64,000 bases of DNA from Roseomonas fluvialis (GTDB lineage Bacteria; Pseudomonadota; Alphaproteobacteria; Acetobacterales; Acetobacteraceae), in NCBI RefSeq assembly GCF_022846615.1, contig NZ_AP025637.1, forward strand, positions 1,606,501-1,670,500. Reading direction: 5' to 3'. The notes under the pieces are model-generated. The model made no database searches, was not told where the DNA came from, and worked only from the letters and a program-made list of their open reading frames with translations. Shown in pieces: positions 1-8,019 of the stretch; position 1 is the first letter of the stretch, and every line of letters starts with the position of its first letter. Made by a program: the position numbers and the translations under genes.

Positions 1-542
1 ACGATCCTGAAGCACAACGCGCGATCGATGCCGATCTCGACGAGATGGACGCCATGATCGGCGCGACGCTCGCCTACCTTCGCGGTGAGGACGAACTCGA
101 ACCTGAGCGTCCCACGGACATCGTTGCCCTTCTCGAAACACTGTGCGACGCCGCAGCCGACACCGGGGCAGAAGCGCACTATGATGGACCTGGGCAGGCT
201 CGCCTCACATGCCGCCCGGTGGCCATCAAGCGCGCTTTCGCGAACCTCATCGAGAACGCGGTGAAATACGGAAAGGTGGCGCGGGTTCAACTCGATGATC
301 TCGCTGAGCGCATCCTTGTGCGCATCGACGACGATGGCCCCGGAATTCCCGAAGCCGACATGGAGGTCGTCTTCGAACCGTTTCGGCGGCTCGATCCATC
401 GCGCAACCGCGGCACGGGCGGAACCGGCCTTGGCCTCACGATCGCGCGCCAAGTGATCTTGCAACATGGCGGCACGATCCGGCTCGTGAACCGGCCGGCG
501 GGTGGGTTGAGCACTCTCGTGGAGTTGCCGCGCACGCGCTGA
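1..542 (+). CDS. Sensor histidine kinase, C-terminal part (5' truncated by window)
   Basis: This is the catalytic end of a two-component sensor kinase; the frame is open from base 3 and the gene begins left of the window. The tail of the dimerisation helices (MDAMIGATLAYLR) is visible, followed by the N box NLIENAVKYG, the G1 box DDGPGIP and the G2 box GTGLGL, so the ATP-binding HATPase_c domain is complete. The phosphorylated His and the sensor part are not in view. It lies directly before copper genes, and a CusR-like inverted repeat follows it, so a CusS/CopS-type copper sensor is a reasonable inference. The domain call is firm; the signal it senses is not shown. Confidence 0.9.
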   Translation, partial: DPEAQRAIDADLDEMDAMIGATLAYLRGEDELEPERPTDIVALLETLCDAAADTGAEAHYDGPGQARLTCRPVAIKRAFANLIENAVKYGKVARVQLDDLAERILVRIDDDGPGIPEADMEVVFEPFRRLDPSRNRGTGGTGLGLTIARQVILQHGGTIRLVNRPAGGLSTLVELPRTR

Positions 543-584
543 CGGCGTGCCCGCGGCAGGCTTCGTCCGTACGATTCCGTGGCC

Positions 585-622
585 ATGTCAGGCATTTCGA
601 CCGTTCCAGCCTCGCCTGACAT
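585..622 (+). terminator. Inverted repeat after the kinase gene, possible terminator
   Basis: ATGTCAGGC (585-593) and GCCTGACAT (614-622) form a perfect 9-bp stem with a 20-base loop, followed by GTTTTGTC. It sits 43 bases after the kinase stop. The loop is long for a Rho-independent terminator and the T-run is short. It could instead be part of the operator of the next gene. Confidence 0.4.
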
Positions 623-631
623 GTTTTGTCA
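617..631. promoter_or_regulatory. CusR/CopR-like inverted repeat TGACA-N5-TGTCA
   Basis: TGACA (617-621) and TGTCA (627-631) are separated by TGTTT, about 85 bases before the DUF305 start. E. coli CusR boxes have the same TGACA/TGTCA half-sites with slightly different spacing. With a sensor kinase just upstream and copper genes downstream, this is a candidate site for the partner response regulator, which is not in the window. The match is by eye and short. Confidence 0.35.
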
Positions 632-714
632 CACTGTGTTGATGCGCGGGACATGCGCGGGTCCGAACTTCACGTCGTCACCGATCAGGTGCCGAAACCA
701 TGAAGGAGTTCGAG

Positions 715-1155
715 ATGCGTCGTTCCATTCTTGCCGCGGTGGCCGCCGCCGCTCTTGTCGGCGGTGGCGCGGGCTACGTGCTCGCCCAGGGCATGCCGCC
801 CGGCCACCGCATGCCCGGCGGCCAGATGATGCCCGGCATGCAGCACGGCCAGATGCCGATGCAGCAGGGCATGCAGCCCGCCGGGCCCGGCGCCTCCGCA
901 CCGTCATCGCAGGCCTTCGCGGCAGCGATGGACAAGATGCATCGCGACATGGCGATCCAATACAGCGGCAATGCCGATCGGGACTTCGTCGCCGGCATGA
1001 TCCCGCACCACCAGGGTGCCATCGACATGGCGCGGATCGTCCTGCAGCACGGCCAGGACCCGGAGGTCCGGCGGCTGGCGCAGGAGATCGTCTCCGCGCA
1101 AGAACGCGAGATCGCCCAGATGCGCGCCATGCTGGCGCGCCTGCCGGCCCGCTGA
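715..1155 (+). CDS. DUF305 family secreted protein
   Basis: A 146-residue periplasmic protein of the DUF305 family (CopM-like, often linked to copper tolerance). Residues 1-20 are a signal peptide ([20 protein letters not shown], then YVLAQ). A Met/His/Gly-rich linker follows, and the conserved family motif [12 protein letters not shown] is near residue 100. The His and Met residues are plausible Cu(I)/Cu(II) ligands. An in-frame ATG at 700 also exists, but AAGGAG at 703-708 lies six bases before the ATG at 715, so 715 is preferred. It is the first gene of the copper group and is followed 15 bases later by a sigma-like gene. Confidence 0.85.
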   Translation: MRRSILAAVAAAALVGGGAGYVLAQGMPPGHRMPGGQMMPGMQHGQMPMQQGMQPAGPGASAPSSQAFAAAMDKMHRDMAIQYSGNADRDFVAGMIPHHQGAIDMARIVLQHGQDPEVRRLAQEIVSAQEREIAQMRAMLARLPAR

Positions 1156-1170
1156 TCGGCAGACGCGGTC

Positions 1171-1797
1171 ATGCAACGCCTCGAAGACCGGCCCGCTGAT
1201 CCAGCCCCCAAGCGTCGGGTAGAAACGGCGGTCCACGACACTCTCGTTGCCGACTTCGAGGCGATCCGCCGGTGGGTATTGCGTCGTTGCCAAAGTGATG
1301 TGCAGGCCGCCGGCGAGATCCTGGCCGCATTCTGCCTGCGCGCACTCACGCGTGCGCCAGAAGTGCGTGACGCGGCGGCGGTGCGCGGTTGGCTTGCGAT
1401 TGTGCTGCGCACCACCGTCGCGGATCACTGGCGATCGGCACGAGCCGAACGCCGCAGGGTCCGATCCGATGATCCCCAGACCCTGGAGCGTCGCGAAGAG
1501 TACACGCTGCCGCACCCGATGTCGTCTCGTCACAGCGAGCCCTGCGACTGCCTCCCGGATGTCGTGGCGCAGTTGCGGCAAGGGGAGCGTGATCTACTGC
1601 AAGTGATCGATCTCGGGGGAGGTGATCGCGCACAGCACGCCGAGCGCCTTGGCCTGACGCGCAATGCGCTCGACGTGCGCCTGCATCGTGCGCGGGCAGC
1701 GTTGCGGACTGCGTTCCTGGCGCATTGCGACGCGTGTTCCGAGGGCGGAAGTTTCGACCCATCAGCCTGCCCATCGCCTGCCGCGCACGGCGTGTAA
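1171..1797 (+). CDS. ECF-type RNA polymerase sigma factor-like protein
   Basis: A 208-residue protein with the layout of an ECF sigma factor. The region-2 part is weakly conserved (ending in VRGWLAIVLRTTVADHWRS). A clear region 4 lies near residues 150-175, with the recognition helix LTRNALDVRLHRARAALR. The C-terminus holds HCDACSEGGSFD, which resembles the Cys-rich tail seen on metal-linked ECF factors, but only the first CxxC-like pair is intact. No anti-sigma factor is adjacent. It may drive the copper genes downstream, which start 80 bases later. The family call is fairly safe; promoter targets and metal sensing are inference. Confidence 0.7.
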   Translation: MQRLEDRPADPAPKRRVETAVHDTLVADFEAIRRWVLRRCQSDVQAAGEILAAFCLRALTRAPEVRDAAAVRGWLAIVLRTTVADHWRSARAERRRVRSDDPQTLERREEYTLPHPMSSRHSEPCDCLPDVVAQLRQGERDLLQVIDLGGGDRAQHAERLGLTRNALDVRLHRARAALRTAFLAHCDACSEGGSFDPSACPSPAAHGV

Positions 1798-1878
1798 GGA
1801 ATCGCCCACGGCACCGTCTGTTCCAATGTGGCCCTGCGATGTCTCAGCCGGCCACGCAATGGAAAGGGAGTGCATGCG

Positions 1879-2328
1879 ATGCATCGCGAAGCAGAGGCAA
1901 CAGGACAGCCGGGCGATCCCCGAGGTCTCGATCCGCTCGTGCTCACCATGGACCTCGCCGCTCTCGTCCAGGGGATCACCGGCGCATTTGCTACTGCTCA
2001 GGCGGGCGCCGCCCAGGACGCAATAGACCGATTGGCTGCGCATGGTCGTCAGCTCGCGGAGGCCCGAGACCCGTTCTCGGCCGTCGTCATTCAGATGGAT
2101 TGCTGCCTTGCCATGCTCGAAGTCGCGACCACGCGGTTCAGGGCCGCGTTGACGGGACTGCCGCATCCACGGACCGCCAGTACCGCTTTCCTGTCCGAAC
2201 CCCAGTCACCCTCCACGCATGAGAGGGCTGAGCAAGCCGCGGACGCGCACCCATCACGCGGCCCTTCACGCAAGGCCAATGCAAGCATCGCGTCCGACGG
2301 TCGGGCGCCCGGTGGACGCCAGGAGTGA
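1879..2328 (+). CDS. Hypothetical protein of the copper cluster
   Basis: A 149-residue protein with no motif I recognise. The ATG at 1879 follows GGAAAGGGAG, which is a good ribosome site; an in-frame ATG 51 bases upstream lacks one. The N-terminal 90 residues look helical (LAALVQGITGAFATAQAGAA, then an ARDPFSAVVIQMDCCLAML stretch). The last 60 residues are polar and low in structure. There is no signal peptide or membrane segment. It sits between the sigma-like gene and DUF2933 in the same direction, so co-transcription is likely. Function unknown. Confidence 0.6.
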   Translation: MHREAEATGQPGDPRGLDPLVLTMDLAALVQGITGAFATAQAGAAQDAIDRLAAHGRQLAEARDPFSAVVIQMDCCLAMLEVATTRFRAALTGLPHPRTASTAFLSEPQSPSTHERAEQAADAHPSRGPSRKANASIASDGRAPGGRQE

Positions 2329-2333
2329 GAAGC

Positions 2334-2573
2334 ATGTCCCAGCATTCGCACGAACCGGCGGGCCAGGTGACGAGAGCAGGCTTCTGGCGCAGCCGCACCG
2401 GTCTCACCTTCATCGTCTTCGCGGTCGCGGTCGCCGGCTACCTTCTCTTCAGCCACACGGCGCACGTCTTCCAGTGGCTGCCCTTGGGGCTGATCCTTCT
2501 TTGCCCCCTCATGCACATCTTCATGCATGGCGGGCACGGTGGTCACGGCAGCGATGCGGGCAAGCAGCCATGA
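2334..2573 (+). CDS. DUF2933 small membrane protein
   Basis: A 79-residue protein with two closely spaced hydrophobic segments (about residues 20-40 and 45-62) and a His/Gly tail ending MHGGHGGHGSDAGKQP. This matches the DUF2933 family, which is found beside copper ATPases and multicopper oxidases. The ATG at 2334 follows AGGAG at 2321-2325. The stop codon overlaps the next start (ATGA at 2570-2573), so it is translationally coupled to the methyltransferase-like gene. The His tail could bind metal, but its role is unknown. Confidence 0.8.
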   Translation: MSQHSHEPAGQVTRAGFWRSRTGLTFIVFAVAVAGYLLFSHTAHVFQWLPLGLILLCPLMHIFMHGGHGGHGSDAGKQP

Positions 2574-3229
2574 GTCCGACCGCCGGTTACGGCTTCTGGT
2601 TGCTCGCCGCTGGAAATGCCGCGCTCTTCATTGGCTTCGCGTACAGCTTCGCCCGTCCGCTCAACGGGCGCGACTGGCGCAGCTTCGGCGCTTTCTCGGC
2701 GTTCATCGTGGCACTCTTTGCCGAGATGTATGGGTTCCCCCTGACCATCTATCTCTTCGCCGGCTGGCTTCAGACGCGCTGGCCCGGAGTGAACTGGTTC
2801 AGCCACGACAGCGGCCACCTGCTCGAGATGGTTGCCAGGCCGGGCATCAACCCGCATTTCGGACCATTCAACCTGCTCAGCACGGTCTTCATTCTTGTGG
2901 GGTTCTGGCTGATCGCGGCGGCCTGGCCGGTGCTCTACCGGGCCGTGCGGCGCGGCACGCTTGCAACCAGCGGCCCATATGCGCGCATCCCGCATCCGCA
3001 ATACGCGGGCTTCATCCTGATCATGACCGGCTTCCTTCTCCAGTGGCCGACCCTCGTCACGATGGCGATGTATCCGGTTCTGCTCGTGATTTACTTCCGC
3101 CTCGCGGCACGCGAGGAGGCCGCCGCGGCGGCGCAGTTCCGCGCCGAGCATGCCGCCTGGGCGAAGCGCGTCCCCGCCTGGATCCCAAGACTCAGCAGCT
3201 CGTCTCGCGGACCGGCGATCTCGCCGTGA
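2570..3229 (+). CDS. Isoprenylcysteine carboxyl methyltransferase (ICMT)-like membrane protein
   Basis: A 219-residue protein with about five membrane segments. The C-terminal half has the SAM-binding signature of the ICMT/PEMT family: TSGPYARIPHPQYAGFIL near residues 140-160 and later REEAAAAAQF. It therefore looks like an S-adenosylmethionine-dependent methyltransferase in the inner membrane, with unknown substrate. Bacterial members are common between DUF2933 and copper ATPase genes, as here. The start overlaps the DUF2933 stop. The family is confident; any methylated product is not known. Confidence 0.8.
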   Translation: MSPTAGYGFWLLAAGNAALFIGFAYSFARPLNGRDWRSFGAFSAFIVALFAEMYGFPLTIYLFAGWLQTRWPGVNWFSHDSGHLLEMVARPGINPHFGPFNLLSTVFILVGFWLIAAAWPVLYRAVRRGTLATSGPYARIPHPQYAGFILIMTGFLLQWPTLVTMAMYPVLLVIYFRLAAREEAAAAAQFRAEHAAWAKRVPAWIPRLSSSSRGPAISP

Positions 3230-3267
3230 CCCTTCGCCCCACGAAAACGACCGCAGGGTAGTCCGAC

Positions 3268-5370
3268 ATGACCGAACACGCCGCACATCGCCATCACCAA
3301 CATACTGCGCCCGCGAGCGACGGCGCACCGCACACCGGCCATGGCGAGGCAGGTCACGACCACGGCGCGATGGTCGCCGATTTCCGCCGGCGCTTCTGGA
3401 TATGCCTCCCGCTGACCATTGCCGTCGTGGTGCTCTCGCGGCACATCCAGATGCTGGTGGGCCTGCCCGGCGTCCTGGCCTTCCCCGGCAGCGCGTTCGT
3501 CGAGGCCGCGCTCGCGAGCGTGATCTTCTTCTACGGCGGCTGGCCGTTCCTCGCTGGACTGTCGGGGGAATTGCGGCGCGGCAAGCCCGGTATGATGACG
3601 CTGGTCAGCCTCGCGATCGTCTCCGCCTACGTCTATTCGCTTGCCGTGCTCGCCGGGCTGCCGGGCGACGTGTTCTTCTGGGAAACTGCGACCCTCATCC
3701 TGGTCATGCTGCTCGGCCATTGGCTTGAGGCCAAGTCCGTGCTCGGCGCTTCGGGCGCCCTCCAGGCCCTTGTGCGCCTGATGCCGGCAACGGCGACCCG
3801 GCTCGGCGAGGGCAGCGCGCAGGAGGAGGTGCCGATCGCCGCGCTGCGGCCCGGCGACCTCGTGCTCGTGCGCCCGGGCGCGAAGGTGCCGACGGATGGC
3901 ATCGTCACCGAGGGCCGCTCGTCCATGGACGAGAGTATGCTCACCGGCGAATCCCGCCCGGTGGACAAGGCCGTCGGCGCCCGCGTCGTCGGCGGCGCGG
4001 TCAATGGGGAAGGCGCGCTGACCGTGCGGATCGAACGCACCGGCGGCGAGACCTATCTCGCGCAGGTGATCCGCCTCGTGGAACAAGCCCAGGCCACGCG
4101 GTCGCGCACGCAGGATCTCGCCAATCGCGCCGCCGCCGTGCTCACCTGGGTCGCGATCGGGGTCGGTGGCGGGACATTCGGCGTCTGGCTGCTCCTGGAC
4201 GCGCCGCTGGCCTTCGCGCTGGAGCGGATGGTGACCGTCATGGTCATTTCCTGCCCCCATGCGCTCGGCCTCGCCGTGCCCCTGGTGGTGGCTGTCAGCA
4301 CCGAGCTCACCGCCCGCAACGGCCTGCTGATCCGCGATCGCGCAGCCTTCGAACGGGCGCGCGCGCTCCAGGTCGTCGTCTTCGACAAGACCGGGACGCT
4401 GACCGAAGGTCGCTTCGGCGTCGCTGCCGTGGTCCCGCTCGGCGTCGGCTTCGACGAGGCCGCGGTGCTGCGTCTGGCCGCCGGTCTCGAATCCTCCTCC
4501 GAGCATCCGATCGCCAAGGGAGTCCTGCGCGGTGCGGAGGCGCGTGGTATCGTGCCGCCGGCGGCGACCGAATTTCGCAACCTGCCCGGCGAAGGCGCGC
4601 GCGCGACGATCGAGGGGGTCGCGGTCGAGGTGGTCAGCCCCGGCACGCTTCGCCGCCGCGACGTCGAGGTGACAGATGCGCGCGTCGCCGAGGAACAGGC
4701 GGCCGGGCGGACGGTCGTGTTCGTCACGGCTGACGGGGCGCTGGCCGGCGCGGTTGCGCTGGCGGATGTCGTTCGTCCTGAAAGTCGGGAAGCCGTCCGC
4801 CAGCTCCGCGCGCTCGGCCTGCGCTGCATGATGCTGACGGGCGACGCGAGGCCGGTCGCCGAGCAGGTCGGCCGCGAACTCGGCCTCGACGAGGTGCGCG
4901 CCGAGGTGCTGCCGCACCAGAAATCCGAGGTGGTGCAGTCCATACAGGCGCGCGGCCTGACCGTCGCGATGGTGGGGGACGGCGTGAACGACGCGCCAGC
5001 ACTCGCCCAATCCGACCTCGGCATCGCGATCGGCGCGGGGACGGACGTCGCGGCCGAGGCCGCCGACATCGTTCTGGTGCGCAACGACCCGCGCGATGTC
5101 GTCGCGATCCTCGCGCTCGCCCGTGCGACCTATGCCCGCATGGCGCAGAATCTGGCCTGGGCGACCGGCTACAACGTCGTGGCGATCCCGCTGGCCGCTG
5201 GCGTCGGCGTGCCGTGGGGGATCCTGCTGACGCCGGCAGTCGGCGCGGCGCTGATGTCGCTCTCGACCGTCGTCGTCGCGGTCAATGCGCGACTGCTGGG
5301 ACGCCAGGGCGAACGCCGGCTCGCGGCGCTTCGCGCCGACGTCGCGCGCAGCGACACGGCTGCAGGATGA
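3268..5370 (+). CDS. copB: Copper-exporting P1B-type ATPase, CopB-like (CPH motif)
   Basis: A 700-residue heavy-metal P-type ATPase. The N-terminus is a His-rich stretch ([10 protein letters not shown], then [12 protein letters not shown]) instead of CxxC domains. The transmembrane metal site is [11 protein letters not shown] (about residue 327), that is CPH instead of CPC, which marks the CopB/P1B-3 group. The phosphorylation motif DKTGT is at residues 373-377, and [10 protein letters not shown] forms the hinge. The A-domain TGES is present. It should pump copper (Cu+ or Cu2+) or silver out to the periplasm. The multicopper oxidase at 8020 and DUF305 are likely partners. It follows the ICMT gene by 38 bases. 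Confidence 0.93.
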   Translation: MTEHAAHRHHQHTAPASDGAPHTGHGEAGHDHGAMVADFRRRFWICLPLTIAVVVLSRHIQMLVGLPGVLAFPGSAFVEAALASVIFFYGGWPFLAGLSGELRRGKPGMMTLVSLAIVSAYVYSLAVLAGLPGDVFFWETATLILVMLLGHWLEAKSVLGASGALQALVRLMPATATRLGEGSAQEEVPIAALRPGDLVLVRPGAKVPTDGIVTEGRSSMDESMLTGESRPVDKAVGARVVGGAVNGEGALTVRIERTGGETYLAQVIRLVEQAQATRSRTQDLANRAAAVLTWVAIGVGGGTFGVWLLLDAPLAFALERMVTVMVISCPHALGLAVPLVVAVSTELTARNGLLIRDRAAFERARALQVVVFDKTGTLTEGRFGVAAVVPLGVGFDEAAVLRLAAGLESSSEHPIAKGVLRGAEARGIVPPAATEFRNLPGEGARATIEGVAVEVVSPGTLRRRDVEVTDARVAEEQAAGRTVVFVTADGALAGAVALADVVRPESREAVRQLRALGLRCMMLTGDARPVAEQVGRELGLDEVRAEVLPHQKSEVVQSIQARGLTVAMVGDGVNDAPALAQSDLGIAIGAGTDVAAEAADIVLVRNDPRDVVAILALARATYARMAQNLAWATGYNVVAIPLAAGVGVPWGILLTPAVGAALMSLSTVVVAVNARLLGRQGERRLAALRADVARSDTAAG

Positions 5371-5388
5371 TCGAAGGCGCCCCCCCCG

Positions 5389-5868
5389 ATGCCGACGGGC
5401 CACGTCACGCGCCATCCGGCGAACTGGCTGCCGGCGATGCGCGGCACCATGATCCGGCTCGTCCCGGCGATGTTCGCATGGGAGATCTTGCAGCTGCCGC
5501 TCTACACGCTCGGGCGCGATGGCACGGCGTGGGAGATCGCCTTCGCCATCCTGCACTGCACCGCCGGCGATGCGCTGATCGCGCTCGCCGCATTGTCCTG
5601 GGCCTTGGTGATCGTCGGCGCGCCGAAGTGGCCCGAGCGGGCCTTCGGACGGGTGCTCGCCGCCACGGTCGTGATCGGTCTCGCCTATACGGTGTACAGC
5701 GAATGGCTGAACGTCGAGATCCGACGCAGTTGGGCCTACGCCGGCGCAATGCCGGTCCTGCCTATTCTCGGAACCGGGGCCGGCCCGCTGCTGCAATGGG
5801 CAGTGTTGCCGCCGCTTGCACTAGCAGGTGCGCGGCGTGCGCTGCGCGAGCAGGCCGCCAAGCCGTGA
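5389..5868 (+). CDS. Hypothetical four-pass membrane protein
   Basis: A 159-residue protein with about four hydrophobic segments (roughly residues 25-40, 47-70, 82-100 and 125-145). No family is recognised. Conserved-looking features are FAWEILQLPLYTLGRDG and HCTAGDALIALAAL. The start is 18 bases after the copB stop, so it is probably in the same transcript. A run of eight C lies just before the ATG. A second ATG at residue 17 would also preserve all membrane segments. Likely an accessory inner-membrane protein of the copper group. Confidence 0.65.
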   Translation: MPTGHVTRHPANWLPAMRGTMIRLVPAMFAWEILQLPLYTLGRDGTAWEIAFAILHCTAGDALIALAALSWALVIVGAPKWPERAFGRVLAATVVIGLAYTVYSEWLNVEIRRSWAYAGAMPVLPILGTGAGPLLQWAVLPPLALAGARRALREQAAKP

Positions 5869-6093
5869 CCCGCACCTGCATCGCGGAGCGGTCGCGCGCC
5901 GCGATCGGACCTCGATCGGGTCCGCAAATCCCGCGCCGGAACTCCTGCGCGGACCTGCCGCGAGGCGGCCGCCGCGCTCCTGCCGACGCTCGACGACGCC
6001 CAGCGGCGGACCGTGGACGCGTTGGCGTGGCTCGTCATTCCTGGCAGCGGCGCCGGCATGATCGCCGGCGCCTCGAGTGGCACCGGCCGGTGA
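5869..6093 (+). pseudogene. Possible remnant of a small periplasmic (Spy/LTXXQ-like) gene
   Basis: Directly after the previous stop and in the same frame, the sequence reads open to a TGA at 6091. It gives protein-like text in its second half, including AALLPTLDDAQRRTVDALAW and a Gly-rich end. Such helix text resembles the C-terminus of Spy/LTXXQ proteins that accompany metal genes. No usable start codon is present, and the first 25 residues look random. I treat it as a decayed gene or read-through tail, not a working CDS. Confidence 0.25.
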
Positions 6094-6100
6094 GGGACCG

Positions 6101-6125
6101 CCGGCGGGGACACCCACCCCGCCGG
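6101..6125. terminator. GC-rich hairpin before the DUF3141 gene
   Basis: CCGGCGGGG (6101-6109) pairs perfectly with CCCCGCCGG (6117-6125) around a 7-base loop. There is no T-run on either side, so it may be an attenuator or mRNA-stability element and not a Rho-independent terminator. Confidence 0.35.
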
Positions 6126-6150
6126 CCCTCGCCACATGGAAGGCAGGACG

Positions 6151-7926
6151 ATGGCAGACCTCGGCAGCGCCACACCGACCGATCCCGCAACGCCTGCGGT
6201 CCTGCCCGACATGTCCGATGCTGCCGGATACATGATCGAAGCGTGGCAGCGCGCAATTCTCTTCTGGGACGTGCAGCGCGAACGCGCCAACGACATCCTG
6301 AGCCAGTACAGCGCAGGCGCGCCGGATATCCTCGCGTTCCGGCACGAAACGCTGCTCGATGCGCGACGTTTTCCGCGCCCGGCGAACTACGCGCTCCTGC
6401 GCATCACGGCGTATGGGGAGGACGAGGCTGACCATTGTCTCGACCCGGCGAAGCCGCCCCTGATTGTCATCGACCCTCGCGCCGGGCACGGACCGGGGAT
6501 CGGTGGAACCCGACGCGAGTCCGAACTCGGCATCGCGCTGCACGAGGGATACCCCGTCTACTTCGTGACGTTCTTTCCCGCACCGTGCCCCGGGCAGACG
6601 CTGATCGACGTGCTGCACGCGCTGCGGCGCTTCGTGGATGCCGTCGCCGCGCGGCACGAGGGCAGGTCACCGATTCTCTACGGGAACTGCCAGGGTGGAT
6701 GGGCGGCTATCCTGTTGGCGTTGCACTGCGAGGGATCGCTCGGCCCCGTCGTGCTGAACGGATCGCCGCTGTCGTACTGGTCGGGGGAGCCGGGCGTGAA
6801 CCCGATGCGGCTGGCGGGCGGACTGTCCGGCGGCGTCTGGCCGGTACGGCTGCTCGCCGATCTCGGCGATGGCCAGTTCGATGGCGCTTGGCTCGTGCAG
6901 AACTTCGAGGGCCTGAAGCCCGAGAACGCCTTGTGGGAGAAGTACCTTCCGCTGTTCCTCGACCCGGAAGGAGAGCGTGCCCGTTTCCTCGCCTTCGAGC
7001 GCTGGTGGAACACATTCTACGCCCTGAGTCGCGATGAGATCACCACCATCGTCCGGCACCTTTTCATCGGCAACGAGCTCGAACGCGGCGTGCTCGACCT
7101 TGGCGACGGCACGCGGATCGATCTGCGGGAGCTGCGCAGCCCGCTGGTGATTTTCGCATCGCAGGGCGACAACATCACGCCGCCGCACCAGGCCCTCGGC
7201 TGGATCGCGCGGGTGTACCGCGATACCGACGCGCTGAAGCAGGCGGGACAGCGCATCGTGTATCTGCTCAACCCGAAGGTGGGTCACCTCGGGATCTTCG
7301 TCTCGGCTTCGGTCGCCCGCTTCGAGCATCGCGCCATCCTGGAGGCGCTCGACGATGTCTCTCTGCTTGCGCCCGGTCTCTACGAGATGACGATCGACAA
7401 TCCGACCGGCGATCCGGAATGCCGGAAACCGCAGTACAGCGTCGGGTTTGTCGAACGCCGGGTCGAGGACCTCCACTTCGCCCCTCCGTCCGCCGCCTTC
7501 GACCGCGTCGGCGAGGTCTCGAAATGGAACGATGCAGTCTATGGCGCCCTTGTCTCGCCATGGATCCGCGCCGCGGCGAACCCCGCGGCAGCCGCGATGG
7601 CGCGCTGGATGCATCCGATGCGCGTCAGCCGTTATCTCCTCTCGGAACGCTTCGCACCTTGGATGGGCGGCGTCGCGGTCATGGCAGATGCGGTGCGCGC
7701 CGCAAGGGCCCCGGGCGGGAACGACAAATTCCCAACCCTGCGACTTGCCGAACGCGACGCGCTCGGCGCGGTAACTCAGGCCCTGCGCGCCACGAGGGAG
7801 ATGCGCGACACGTGGCATGAGTTCCTTTTTCGGGCGCTCTACGGCGGGTTCCAGCGGAATGGACCGGGCGGCTCCGGCCCGACCATCCAGGAGCGGGATG
7901 TCTCGGGAATACCAACCGCCGGATGA
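6151..7926 (+). CDS. DUF3141 / PhaC-like alpha/beta hydrolase, shortened
   Basis: A 591-residue protein related to poly(3-hydroxyalkanoate) synthase and DUF3141. The nucleophile elbow is YGNCQGGW (Cys180), with Asp340 in QGDNITPP and His379 in GHLGIF completing a PhaC-like Cys-Asp-His triad. DUF3141 proteins are usually nearer 750-800 residues. This one ends after LFRALYGGFQRN with a Gly/Pro-rich tail, so the C-terminal domain appears lost. The ATG at 6151 follows GGAAGGCAGG; the ATG at 6136 has no ribosome site. Its presence between copB and the multicopper oxidase is odd, and the substrate is unknown. Confidence 0.8.
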   Translation: MADLGSATPTDPATPAVLPDMSDAAGYMIEAWQRAILFWDVQRERANDILSQYSAGAPDILAFRHETLLDARRFPRPANYALLRITAYGEDEADHCLDPAKPPLIVIDPRAGHGPGIGGTRRESELGIALHEGYPVYFVTFFPAPCPGQTLIDVLHALRRFVDAVAARHEGRSPILYGNCQGGWAAILLALHCEGSLGPVVLNGSPLSYWSGEPGVNPMRLAGGLSGGVWPVRLLADLGDGQFDGAWLVQNFEGLKPENALWEKYLPLFLDPEGERARFLAFERWWNTFYALSRDEITTIVRHLFIGNELERGVLDLGDGTRIDLRELRSPLVIFASQGDNITPPHQALGWIARVYRDTDALKQAGQRIVYLLNPKVGHLGIFVSASVARFEHRAILEALDDVSLLAPGLYEMTIDNPTGDPECRKPQYSVGFVERRVEDLHFAPPSAAFDRVGEVSKWNDAVYGALVSPWIRAAANPAAAAMARWMHPMRVSRYLLSERFAPWMGGVAVMADAVRAARAPGGNDKFPTLRLAERDALGAVTQALRATREMRDTWHEFLFRALYGGFQRNGPGGSGPTIQERDVSGIPTAG

Positions 7927-8019
7927 GTGATCAGGCGGAAACACTTTGTAGCGCTCCGTTCAATTCCGGGTCGTCTCACGGTGGGCAGACTTCCGCGATT
8001 GTTGATTGGAGCGAAAACC

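Noticed and set aside
3091-5796. 901-codon open frame on the minus strand
   Set aside because: It is antisense to copB and its neighbours, has no domain pattern, and its Arg/Asp/Gln/His-rich text is what GC-rich coding DNA gives on the opposite strand.
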